Positions 26,905-34,443 of a stretch of 37,366 nucleotides of DNA are shown in pieces. How positions within the stretch are numbered: position 1 is the first letter of the stretch; each line of letters opens with the position of its first letter. A program made the position numbers and the translations under genes. The stretch comes from Psychrobacter piechaudii (GTDB taxonomy: Bacteria > Pseudomonadota > Gammaproteobacteria > Pseudomonadales > Moraxellaceae): positions 1 through 37,366 of the forward strand of contig NZ_FUGE01000172.1 of assembly GCF_900162825.1 (NCBI RefSeq), given 5' to 3'. Under the pieces are notes generated by a model. It saw only the letters and a program-made list of their open reading frames with translations. It was not told the DNA's origin and searched no databases.

Positions 26905-29181
26905 ATGACAAATATGGATAAGATTAAAGTAATGAAACGAGACGGCCGCCTGGAGCCAATCGATTTAGATAAAATCCATAAGGTCATCACTTGGGCCGCA
27001 GAAGGATTGGTTAACGTCTCCGTTTCTCAAGTAGAGTTAAAATCTCATATCCAGTTTTACGATGGTATTAAGACTCGTGATATTCATGAGACCATCATCA
27101 AAGCGGCTGCAGATCTTATTTCAGAAGACACTCCAGACTATCAGTATTTGGCTGCCCGTTTGGCGATTTTCCACTTACGTAAGATTGCCTACAATCAATT
27201 TGAGCCGCCACATCTATACGACCATGTGGTTAACTTAACTGAGTCTGGCAAATATGATGAGCATATCTTGCAAGACTACTCTCGTGAAGAGTTTGACGAG
27301 CTAAATGAGTATATCGATCACTGGCGTGACATGACTCTAGCTTATGCTGCTGCTGAGCAAATGACTGGTAAATACTTGGTACAAGACCGTGTTACCAAGA
27401 AAGTTTACGAAAGCCCTCAGTTCTTATACGTGCTAGTGGGTATGTGTCTGTTTGCCTCTTACGATAAGTCTGAGCGTATGGACTACGTCAAACGCTTTTA
27501 TGACGCTGCCTCTACCTTCAAGATTTCACTGCCAACCCCAATCATGGCAGGTGTGCGTACCCCATCACGTCAATTCAGCTCATGTGTACTGATTGAGTGT
27601 GGTGACAGCTTAGACTCTATCAACGCTACCACCAGTGCCATCGTACGTTACGTATCACAGCGCGCTGGTATCGGTATTAACGCCGGTAACATTCGTGCCC
27701 TAGGTAGTCCTATCCGTGGCGGTGAAGCACAGCACACCGGCTGTATTCCCTTCTATAAGCTGTTCCAAACGGCGGTTAAATGCTGTTCACAAGGCGGTGT
27801 CCGTGGTGGTGCAGCGACCTTATTCTATCCACTGTGGCATTTAGAAGTAGAGTCACTACTGGTGCTAAAAAACAACCGTGGTATAGAAGACAACCGTGTG
27901 CGTCACATGGACTACGGAGTGCAAATCAACCGTACTCTATATACCCGCTTGATTAAAGGTCAGGACATTGCCTTATTCTCACCGTCAGACGTGCCAGGTC
28001 TATACGAAGCTTTCTTCGCTGATCAAGACAAGTTTGAAGAGCTATACACCAAGTATGAGCAAGATGAGAATATCCGTAAGCGCCATGTACCTGCCGCCGA
28101 CTTATTCAGCTTATTAATGCAAGAGCGTGCCAGCACCGGTCGTATCTACATCCAGAACGTTGACCACTGTAACACCCACAGTCCGTTTGACCCAAGCGTG
28201 GCCCCTATCCGCCAGTCAAACTTATGTATGGAGATTGCTCTACCAACTAAGCCACTAGACAACATCAATGATGAAAAGGGCGAAATCGCTCTATGTACTT
28301 TATCTGCGGTGAACTTAGGTGAAGTTGAAGACTTACAAGACATTGAAGAGCCAGCAGAGCTAATCGTACGTGCCCTAGATGCGTTACTTGATTACCAAGA
28401 CTATCCAGTAAAAGCCGCTGAAAATGGCAGTATGAACCGCCGCACCCTAGGCGTTGGTGTGATCAACTACGCTTACTACTTGGCTAAAAATGGGGTGAAA
28501 TACTCAGATGGCTCAGCCTTAGGTCTAACCCATCAGACTTTTGAAGCGCTTCAGTACTATTTACTAAAAGCGTCAAACAAGTTGGCAAAAGAAAAAGGCG
28601 CTTGCCCTGCGTTCAATGAGACCACCTACTCACAAGGTATCCTACCGATTGATACCTATAAGTCTGACTTAGACCAGATTTGTAATGAGCCATTGCAGTT
28701 AGACTGGGAAGCTTTGCGTAGTGAGATTAAAGAGCATGGCCTACGCAACTCTACTCTATCAGCGTTAATGCCTTCTGAGACTTCAAGTCAGATTGCCAAC
28801 GCAACTAACGGTATTGAGCCACCACGTGGTCTGGTATCGGTAAAAGCATCAAAAGACGGTATCTTGAAGCAAGTAGTGCCTGATATCTTAAACTTAAGAG
28901 ACAACTACGAGCTGTTATGGCAGATGCCAAATAATGACGGCTACTTAAAGCTAGTGGCAATCATGCAGAAGTTTATTGATCAGAGTATCTCTGCCAACAC
29001 TAACTATGACCCAACTCGTTTTGAGGGCAACCGTGTGCCAATGAAGGTGCTATTAAAAGACCTACTAATGGCTTATAAGTTCGGGGTTAAGACTCTGTAC
29101 TATCACAACACTCGTGATGGGGCCAACGATGCTCAGGCCGATATCGATGACGGCTGTGCCAGCGGTGCTTGTAAGCTTTAA
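26905..29181 (+). CDS. nrdA: Class Ia ribonucleotide reductase alpha subunit NrdA
   Basis: 758 residues; reduces ribonucleoside diphosphates to deoxy forms together with NrdB. An ATP-cone allosteric domain occupies the N-terminus (VMKRDGRLEPIDLDKIHKVI). Active-site residues are in place: C227 in FSSCVLIECGDS, N439-L-C441-M-E443 and C464 in ALCTLSAVNLG. The C-terminal redox pair is in DDGCASGACKL, as in E. coli NrdA. A GGAG site lies 7 bases before the ATG. Normally followed directly by nrdB; here 3.5 kb of accessory DNA intervenes, so nrdB may depend on another promoter or long readthrough. Confidence 0.98.
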   Translation: MTNMDKIKVMKRDGRLEPIDLDKIHKVITWAAEGLVNVSVSQVELKSHIQFYDGIKTRDIHETIIKAAADLISEDTPDYQYLAARLAIFHLRKIAYNQFEPPHLYDHVVNLTESGKYDEHILQDYSREEFDELNEYIDHWRDMTLAYAAAEQMTGKYLVQDRVTKKVYESPQFLYVLVGMCLFASYDKSERMDYVKRFYDAASTFKISLPTPIMAGVRTPSRQFSSCVLIECGDSLDSINATTSAIVRYVSQRAGIGINAGNIRALGSPIRGGEAQHTGCIPFYKLFQTAVKCCSQGGVRGGAATLFYPLWHLEVESLLVLKNNRGIEDNRVRHMDYGVQINRTLYTRLIKGQDIALFSPSDVPGLYEAFFADQDKFEELYTKYEQDENIRKRHVPAADLFSLLMQERASTGRIYIQNVDHCNTHSPFDPSVAPIRQSNLCMEIALPTKPLDNINDEKGEIALCTLSAVNLGEVEDLQDIEEPAELIVRALDALLDYQDYPVKAAENGSMNRRTLGVGVINYAYYLAKNGVKYSDGSALGLTHQTFEALQYYLLKASNKLAKEKGACPAFNETTYSQGILPIDTYKSDLDQICNEPLQLDWEALRSEIKEHGLRNSTLSALMPSETSSQIANATNGIEPPRGLVSVKASKDGILKQVVPDILNLRDNYELLWQMPNNDGYLKLVAIMQKFIDQSISANTNYDPTRFEGNRVPMKVLLKDLLMAYKFGVKTLYYHNTRDGANDAQADIDDGCASGACKL

Positions 29182-29603
29182 GTGCACAAGATGAGCCTCA
29201 GGATGGGAGCTTTTTAGACATTGAGAAATATGCGAGGCATGGGTAGTTTATTTTTAATGGCTATGTCCGTGCCTCGTCCCTCGGCGGAGAGCGGTTCATT
29301 TCAAGATAAATATTACGAATTTGTTTTAACGAAATTTATTGTTTGTTAAATGACAGGCAATAAAATGGCAAAGACGATAAATCATCTTTGCCATTGGAGA
29401 TATTAAATATTGGCGTATTTAATACCTGAAAGTTAAGACTATCCACTTTCACAAGGGAAATTTGAATAGACTGTACTTCTTCATAAAGGTATATTCTAAA
29501 TCAAATATTCGTACTTGTCCAAATTATTCTCCAAGTGATGGTCATCTATAGCTATTTAAAATTATAATTAAATCGCTATAGTATTCTGTATAGGAGACTC
29601 CTA
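29182..29603 (+). other. Region between nrdA and the first accessory gene
   Basis: 422 bases without a supported gene. It contains two hairpins. CGAGGCATGG (29233-29242) pairs with CCGTGCCTCG (29267-29276) with one G-U. ATGGCAAAGA (29365-29374) pairs with TCTTTGCCAT (29385-29394). Neither is followed by a T-run. The second could act as a weak terminator or an mRNA-stabilising structure after nrdA. Confidence 0.45.
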
Positions 29604-30170
29604 ATGGACTCTTTATCTTTATTTAATACCTTTTTATCAGTTATTGGTTTATTAGCTAATTTTCAGTCATCAAGAGAGCATGCGAGTTTAGAAGATTTTA
29701 TAGAATGGTTATATGAAAATGATAATAGAAATACTGCTGATATTATCAAAAATAACATTGAGTTAAAAAATCAGATTGCACTCTTTATGAATCAAAACCA
29801 CGAGGAAACTTTAAAGCAGTTATCGAATCTTAATAATCTAATGGTTTCGATTGCTCAACGAATTGATGGATTAAGTGGAATTGCAAACAACTTTAAAACA
29901 GAGTATCAGTTATCAGAACAAGCATTAAGAGTTCTCAGAGAATTCGTTAATTCCGAAGGTCTCCACATCTGGCGACTACCGTCATTAGGTGGCACAACCT
30001 ATGCTATTGATGCAAACCAAACGTTAGAAATAAGTGAGCCTAGATTTATTGATGATGATTTCAGTACTATGACTGAGTTGGGGTTGTTAAAACATGATAT
30101 TAACCCTCAAGGATATCATAGATATAAAATTACAAAACTAGCCGTAGAATATATCAATTCAATAAAGTAG
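29604..30170 (+). CDS. Unrecognised accessory protein (island gene 1)
   Basis: 188 residues, not recognised. The N-terminus has a hydrophobic stretch (SLFNTFLSVIGLLANF) that could be a membrane anchor or an amphipathic helix. About 40-100 is probably helical or coiled coil (IIKNNIELKNQIALFMNQNHEETLKQLSNLNNLM). The C-terminal third (LRVLREFVNSEGLHIWRLPS to TELGLLKHDINPQGYHRYKITKLAVEYI) looks like a winged-helix-type domain. A GGAG site precedes the ATG. DNA is AT-rich compared with nrdA. The TAG stop is the TAG of the GTAG that starts the following palindromic repeat, so the original C-terminus may have been altered by that insertion. Confidence 0.6.
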   Translation: MDSLSLFNTFLSVIGLLANFQSSREHASLEDFIEWLYENDNRNTADIIKNNIELKNQIALFMNQNHEETLKQLSNLNNLMVSIAQRIDGLSGIANNFKTEYQLSEQALRVLREFVNSEGLHIWRLPSLGGTTYAIDANQTLEISEPRFIDDDFSTMTELGLLKHDINPQGYHRYKITKLAVEYINSIK

Positions 30171-30230
30171 GGTGCGTCTCATGCATCAACCAAACATTAA
30201 GATTAAATCGGTGCGCGGGGCGCACCCTGC
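30167..30230. repeat. REPIN-like repeat A, copy 1
   Basis: 64-base element with the shared structure of repeat A: GTAGGGTGCG at one end and its (here slightly mutated) inverse at the other, each end folding as a short hairpin around a constant AT-rich centre containing AAACATTAAGATTAAATCGG. This copy has CATGCATC for CACGCACC and ends CCCTGC instead of CCCTAC. It overlaps the stop codon of the gene before it. Confidence 0.85.
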
Positions 30231-30250
30231 CAAATAAAAACGGCTTTAAA

Positions 30251-30333
30251 ATTAACAGTTAAACAAACCCAAAAAACAAAAGGTGAAAAAGGTAAAATCA
30301 CGACACATTTAATCTTTTTCCAAACAAATAATG
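30251..30333 (+). pseudogene. Decayed copy of the nrdB leader and first codons (copy 1)
   Basis: From ATTAACAGTTAAACAAACCC through AAGGTGAAAAAGGTAAAATC this matches the real nrdB leader (32704-32754) almost base for base. It continues into the coding part with ATG changed to ACG, then AATCTTTTTCCAAAC against AATCTTTTGCCAAAC. Similarity fades after about 33 bases of nrdB coding sequence. It cannot encode anything. It marks an old junction: nrdB, or a duplicate of its start, once lay here. Confidence 0.85.
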
Positions 30334-30371
30334 GCGTGCTATAAACTACGGCCTATTTTTAAAATGATCTT

Positions 30372-30530
30372 GTAGGTTGGGTGAAGCTAGCGACACCTAA
30401 CAATTTAAATATTAAGCATTGTTGGATCTCGCTCCTCGACACCAACCTACTGTAAGCTAATAAGCCGTAGGGTGCGTCTCACGCACCAATCAAACATTAA
30501 GATTAAATCGGTGCGCGAGGCGCACCCTAC
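30372..30530. repeat. Composite repeat B1-A2 (REPIN-like)
   Basis: 159 bases: repeat B (30372-30450), a 16-base spacer TGTAAGCTAATAAGCC, then repeat A copy 2 (30467-30530). Repeat B has GTAGGTTGG at one end and CCAACCTAC at the other, with inner hairpins such as GGTG...CACC. Repeat A has GTAGGGTGCG / CGCACCCTAC with hairpins GGTGCG-TCTCA-CGCACC and GGTGCG-CGAGG-CGCACC. Both kinds begin with GTAG, the tetranucleotide that precedes REP hairpins mobilised by RAYT (TnpA-REP) enzymes. No RAYT gene is in the window. Confidence 0.85.
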
Positions 30531-30642
30531 CTCTCTCAATAATTGATTTAGGCTTTAAAAGTTACGCAGGATGCACTATACACAAATAATAGTTAAGACT
30601 TGAATTACGCGTTTCATTTAAAAATTATAAAAAGGTCTTCAG

Positions 30643-31173
30643 ATGACTGATATCCCATATTTAGGTAGCCTAGAAAAATACCAATTTGATAACTGGCTAA
30701 TTAGTCAGCCTGTAACCGTTAAAGCTTTAGATGATAAAAAATATCGCTTTGTTTTAGAAGATTACGAACAAGACCAAAATAAAGAAGAGTTTCATCAGGC
30801 CGTAGCTAATTTTTTGACATTAGATAATAGCGTTCTAAAACAAGCACAAGATGATATCTATCGATATTATAAAGATGTAGAAGCGTCATTGGATGGGGAG
30901 GATATTGTTAAGATTGATGATCTAAATGATGTCTGGCGTCATATACAAATAGAGTGCACCCCTTTAGTCACACGTCGCCCATATGGTGACAAGGCGATTT
31001 ATATATCACTAGAGTGTGAATGTGATTGGGAACCAGAACACGGCTTACAGATTGTGTTTAAGCAAGGACTATCAATTAATAAAGTAGGTGAATATGATGG
31101 TCATCTTTCTTATGTTGATAGTTATGCAGACCCTAAACTTGAAAATATTGTGTATCATTCATTTTCTAACTAA
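30643..31173 (+). CDS. DUF6985-like accessory protein (island gene 2)
   Basis: 176 residues. The start IPYLGSLEKYQFDNWLIS and the later block RRPYGDKAIYISLECECDWEPEHGL with VGEYDGHLSYVDSYAD resemble, from memory, a family of small soluble proteins annotated as DUF6985. This was not checked against a database. Acidic, no signal peptide, no membrane segment. Proteins of this style often occur as single genes in variable loci and some are suspected immunity proteins; no toxin partner is seen here. An AAAAAGG ribosome site precedes the ATG. Flanked on both sides by near-identical 159-base composite repeats. Confidence 0.65.
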   Translation: MTDIPYLGSLEKYQFDNWLISQPVTVKALDDKKYRFVLEDYEQDQNKEEFHQAVANFLTLDNSVLKQAQDDIYRYYKDVEASLDGEDIVKIDDLNDVWRHIQIECTPLVTRRPYGDKAIYISLECECDWEPEHGLQIVFKQGLSINKVGEYDGHLSYVDSYADPKLENIVYHSFSN

Positions 31174-31200
31174 TAGAGCTGACACCCTCATAAAAGAATC

Positions 31201-31359
31201 GTAGGTTGGGTGAAGCTAGCGACACCCAACAATTTAAATATTAAACCATGTTGGGTCTCGTTCCTCGACACTAACCTACTGTAAGTTAATAAGCCGTAGG
31301 GTGCGTCTCACGCACCAACCAAACATTAAGATTAAATCGGTGCGCGGGGCGCACCCTAC
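31201..31359. repeat. Composite repeat B2-A3 (REPIN-like)
   Basis: Same 159-base architecture and orientation as 30372-30530: repeat B copy 2 (31201-31279), spacer TGTAAGTTAATAAGCC, and repeat A copy 3 (31296-31359). A few substitutions distinguish the copies, for example CACCCAAC for CACCTAAC and GTTGGGTCTCG for GTTGGATCTCG, mostly in stems or loops. The two composites bracket island gene 2 as direct repeats. Confidence 0.88.
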
Positions 31360-31505
31360 CTCTATCTATAATTGAATTATTCATTCAAAGAAACGGTCTA
31401 TTGTCATTTAATCTCAACTAATATATTTGAATAACTATTAATTCTGACACGCTTTAAATAATTTATGATTATTTATATTTCTTGACTTTTATTTAGGTAA
31501 ATAGC

Positions 31506-32180
31506 ATGACAGACTTTAATACACTTATTGACCTTGATAGTATTTTATCTTCATTAGATAGTATGAAGCATCTAAAAGATATAGCTAAAGATGCTCTTAT
31601 AGGTATAAATAAATATAAAGAATATAATCTACTAGAGTTTTTTAAATGTATTGACACTAATTTAGATACTATGAAGGAAGAGGAAAGAATTAAATTAAGA
31701 GATCGAGTTAATTCTGAAGAAGGAAAGATTCTTTTAGCCAAGTACGTTGATGAAGCGACACATGTAGATAGTAAAATAGCACGTATGGCTTTAGCTTTAT
31801 TATTCTGCGAAGATCCCGATTTTATATTTGAAAACTACTATGAAAGAGTAGTATTAACTAGTTTAAAAGACTTAGATGATACTACAATTGAATTTTTTAT
31901 TGATGCTACTACCAATATAGAAATTCATAAAATAGACAAACTACCATATGATCGAGTGGTGATCAGTAATGAGAGTAAGTTAATTCTTAAGGGCTGGAAT
32001 CCTGAAGATATTGGTATATTAGTTAATTACCTCAAAAGTCTAAGCTTGCTTTTACCAGATCCATGTTCTTCATCTCCTTATGCGGGTAGAGATGATAATT
32101 GGATGGTTGAATATGGTATCAGCGATAATACAAAAAAAATTGCGAGCCTATTTGATAAGGCTAGATCACTTTGTAGATAA
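31506..32180 (+). CDS. Unrecognised accessory protein (island gene 3)
   Basis: 224 residues, not recognised. Mostly helical, acidic, no membrane segment or signal. The middle block (about 40-105, LLEFFKCIDTNLDTMKEEER, EGKILLAKYVDEATHVDSKIARMALALLF) recalls helical cytoplasmic proteins found in variable loci, but I cannot name a family. The C-terminus carries SLSLLLPDPCSSSPYAGRDDNWMV. Codons are strikingly AT-rich (AGA arginine, ATA isoleucine, TTA leucine), unlike nrdA or nrdB, suggesting acquisition. The ATG context AGGTAAATAGCATGACAGACT resembles the nrdB start AGGTAAAATCATGACATACT. Confidence 0.6.
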   Translation: MTDFNTLIDLDSILSSLDSMKHLKDIAKDALIGINKYKEYNLLEFFKCIDTNLDTMKEEERIKLRDRVNSEEGKILLAKYVDEATHVDSKIARMALALLFCEDPDFIFENYYERVVLTSLKDLDDTTIEFFIDATTNIEIHKIDKLPYDRVVISNESKLILKGWNPEDIGILVNYLKSLSLLLPDPCSSSPYAGRDDNWMVEYGISDNTKKIASLFDKARSLCR

Positions 32181-32210
32181 CAATTTTAAGAAAAGTAGAA
32201 GCTTGATAGC

Positions 32211-32243
32211 ACTGAATCTTTCGTCAAACTCCAAAAGATCAGC
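32211..32243 (+). pseudogene. Decayed fragment of the nrdB 5' end (copy 2)
   Basis: Thirty-three bases matching nrdB coding positions 32762-32794 with four mismatches (for example CAAACTCCAAAAGATCAGC against CAAACTCCAAATGATCAGC). A weaker match continues upstream (GCTTGATAGCACT against TCATGACATACT), with the start codon lost. It follows island gene 3 by 31 bases. Confidence 0.75.
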
Positions 32244-32346
32244 ATTTTGATATCAATCCTCGATGCTAACGTATCAAAAGCGTAATGTAGACAAGGGTTT
32301 ATTAAACCCATATGAAATATTTAAACACTTAGTTTTAGAGATAATT

Positions 32347-32589
32347 ATGAGTATTTTTTCACGTTTTCAAGAATTAGAAAGCAAGCATAAAATTAGGTTG
32401 CATGAGGGTGAGAGCTTTAAACAAGCTTTGTATAACGGAAGAATGACAGACTCAGTAGACTGCATTATTGATAAAATTGAATTAATTATAAAACACTATC
32501 CTGATAGCAAAGGTATTTCTTTATCCACATATAGTTCAGATGAAACTTCTGATGAGACATTTTGCTATGCTGTAGTAATACCGTCATAA
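32347..32589 (+). CDS. Small unrecognised accessory protein (island gene 4)
   Basis: 80 residues from the ATG at 32347, which has GAGA about 6 bases upstream; an in-frame ATG at 32263 would add 28 residues but has no ribosome site and lies next to the nrdB fragment. The sequence begins MSIFSRFQELESKHKIRLHE, then has a helix DSVDCIIDKIELIIKHYP and a final strand-like block FCYAVVIPS. No motif recognised. AT-rich like gene 3. Size and style would suit an immunity or antitoxin-type protein, but that is a guess. Confidence 0.5.
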   Translation: MSIFSRFQELESKHKIRLHEGESFKQALYNGRMTDSVDCIIDKIELIIKHYPDSKGISLSTYSSDETSDETFCYAVVIPS

Positions 32590-32606
32590 ACGACTATCAT
32601 CCAGCC

Positions 32607-32671
32607 GTAGGGTGCGTCTCACGCATCAATGCAAACATTAAGATTAAATCGGTGCGCGGGGCGCACCCTAC
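32607..32671. repeat. REPIN-like repeat A, copy 4
   Basis: 65 bases, same structure as the other A copies, with GTAGGGTGCG and CGCACCCTAC ends. One extra base lies in the constant centre (AATGCAAACATT against AATCAAACATT). It is 83 bases before the nrdB ATG, just upstream of the native nrdB leader. Confidence 0.87.
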
Positions 32672-32754
32672 CCACAATTAAAAACTACTTCAAGATTTAA
32701 GAAATTAACAGTTAAACAAACCCAAAAAAAACGAAAGGTGAAAAAGGTAAAATC

Positions 32755-33888
32755 ATGACATACTCAATCTTTTGCCAAACTCCAAATGATCAGCTCAAAG
32801 AGCCGATGTTCTTTGGTCAGCCGGTAAACGTGGCACGTTACGACCAACAGAAGCATCCTATCTTTGAACAGCTTATCGAAAAGCAGTTATCATTTTTCTG
32901 GCGTCCAGAAGAGGTTGATGTCTCAAAAGACCGTATCGATTACAGCAATTTATCGAGCCATGAACAACACATCTTTATCAGTAACCTAAAGTATCAAACC
33001 TTGCTTGACTCGATTCAAGGTCGTAGTCCAAACGTAGTGCTATTACCACTGGTGTCTATCCCTGAGCTTGAGACCTGGATTGAGACCTGGTCATTCTCAG
33101 AAACCATTCACTCACGCAGTTATACCCACATTATTCGTAACATCGTTAACGACCCAGGCATAGTCTTCGACGACATTATGCAGAACGAGCACATTCTACA
33201 ACGGGCTTCAGACATCGCTTTTTACTATGATGACTTGTATCAGCATTCACAGCTATACAGCTTGTTTGGTGCAGGCACTCATATGGTCAATGGTGAAGAG
33301 AGGTATGTTGACTTAAGAAAACTAAAAAAACAGCTATACCTATGCTTGATGGCGGTTAACGTTCTCGAAGCCATTCGCTTCTATGTGTCATTCGCTTGTT
33401 CGTTCGCTTTCGCTGAGCGTAAGCTTATGGAAGGTAACGCCAAAATTATTAAATTAATTGCTCGTGACGAAGCGCTACACCTAACCAGTACCCAACACAT
33501 GATCAATATCTTAGCCTCAGGTAAAGATGATCCAGAAATGGCTGAAATTGCTGAAGAGTGCTACGAAGAGAGTATCGACATCTTCCGTAAAGCGGCTGAG
33601 CAAGAGAAGGAATGGGCCGGCTATCTGTTCAAAGATGGTTCTATGATTGGTCTGAACAAAGACATCTTGTGTCAGTATGTTGAGTACATTACCAACTTAC
33701 GTATGGAGGCTGTGGGTCTGCCTGCTCTTTTCCCAAACTCTAAGAGCAACCCTATCCCTTGGATCAACACTTGGTTGTCATCGGACAACGTACAAGTTGC
33801 ACCCCAAGAGACTGAGATCAGCTCCTACCTAGTGGGTCAGATTGACTCTGACTTATCAGACAGTGACTTTGATGATTTCGAACTGTAA
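32755..33888 (+). CDS. nrdB: Class Ia ribonucleotide reductase beta subunit NrdB
   Basis: 377 residues; holds the diferric-tyrosyl radical cofactor. Iron ligands and radical residue line up with E. coli: D85, E116 and H119 with Y123 in [15 protein letters not shown], then E205 in VLEAIRFY and E239/H242 in ARDEALHL. The acidic C-terminal tail [14 protein letters not shown] is the part that docks on NrdA. The leader AGGTGAAAAAGGTAAAATC supplies the ribosome site. Intact despite two decayed copies of its 5' end lying upstream. Confidence 0.98.
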   Translation: MTYSIFCQTPNDQLKEPMFFGQPVNVARYDQQKHPIFEQLIEKQLSFFWRPEEVDVSKDRIDYSNLSSHEQHIFISNLKYQTLLDSIQGRSPNVVLLPLVSIPELETWIETWSFSETIHSRSYTHIIRNIVNDPGIVFDDIMQNEHILQRASDIAFYYDDLYQHSQLYSLFGAGTHMVNGEERYVDLRKLKKQLYLCLMAVNVLEAIRFYVSFACSFAFAERKLMEGNAKIIKLIARDEALHLTSTQHMINILASGKDDPEMAEIAEECYEESIDIFRKAAEQEKEWAGYLFKDGSMIGLNKDILCQYVEYITNLRMEAVGLPALFPNSKSNPIPWINTWLSSDNVQVAPQETEISSYLVGQIDSDLSDSDFDDFEL

Positions 33889-33953
33889 TTTGTGACAGAG
33901 GTGATAAGCATGTCAGAGCTATCCGTACGACATGCTTTATAACTTTCAAAATT

Positions 33954-33990
33954 AGCGTGCCGTTGTTATAAAATGACCGCACGCTTTTTT
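33954..33990 (+). terminator. Terminator after nrdB
   Basis: AGCGTGC (33954-33960) pairs with GCACGCT (33979-33985) around an 18-base loop, followed by T-run to 33990. It precedes the ferredoxin gene, so part of the transcript probably stops before it. Confidence 0.7.
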
Positions 33991-34059
33991 GCCCTATTTT
34001 TTTATCTAAGCTAAGAAGCATCACTCTATAAATAAACAATTACTAAGTGACTCAACACT

Positions 34060-34317
34060 ATGACTTGGGTATTTACCTCAAAAAAACGTTTTTATCTGCA
34101 TGATGATGAAACTTTATTAGATGGTTTATTACGTACTGGGCATGATATTAATTATCAATGTCGTGAAGGCTACTGCGGCAGCTGCCGAGTTACCTTGAGC
34201 CACGCCTCTTTTCCAGTGACTTATGCAGAGCCCCCTTTAGCAATGATTGAGCAAGGAGAGATTCTAGCCTGCTGCTGTAAAGTTAAAGGATTGATTCATC
34301 TAAAAGAAGTAAAGTAA
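34060..34317 (+). CDS. yfaE: YfaE-like 2Fe-2S ferredoxin
   Basis: 85 residues, plant-type ferredoxin fold. Cluster ligands C34, C39 and C42 in QCREGYCGSCR and one of C71-73 in ACCCKV give the CX4CX2C...C pattern. In E. coli YfaE follows nrdB and reduces the NrdB iron site to maintain or rebuild the cofactor. The same gene order here supports that role. The ribosome site is weak; the gene lies 171 bases after nrdB, behind a terminator-like hairpin. Confidence 0.9.
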   Translation: MTWVFTSKKRFYLHDDETLLDGLLRTGHDINYQCREGYCGSCRVTLSHASFPVTYAEPPLAMIEQGEILACCCKVKGLIHLKEVK

Positions 34318-34372
34318 TAGCTTGGCGATATGCTTTATAAAGTAAGGAAACATAAACCAAAAATCATAAAGC

Positions 34373-34405
34373 CAAAAAAAAGTCCGCCTTATAGCGGACT
34401 TTTTT
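34373..34405. terminator. Bidirectional terminator between yfaE and the protease gene
   Basis: AGTCCGC (34381-34387) pairs with GCGGACT (34394-34400) with a six-base loop, A-run on the left and T-run on the right. The symmetric A/T flanks let it serve both converging genes. Confidence 0.9.
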
Positions 34406-34443
34406 GTACTTACAGCTTTAACTTTTCAGCTGTTCACAAAGTT

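Noticed and set aside
30167-32671. Repeats between nrdA and nrdB as a CRISPR array
   Set aside because: Spacing is irregular (hundreds of bases), the intervals contain genes, and each unit is an inverted-end palindrome rather than a short direct repeat with uniform spacers.
30167-32671. Repeats as integron attC sites with gene cassettes
   Set aside because: The palindromes lack the bipartite core sites (GTTRRRY type) of attC, and there is no integrase in the window. REP-like GTAG hairpins fit better.
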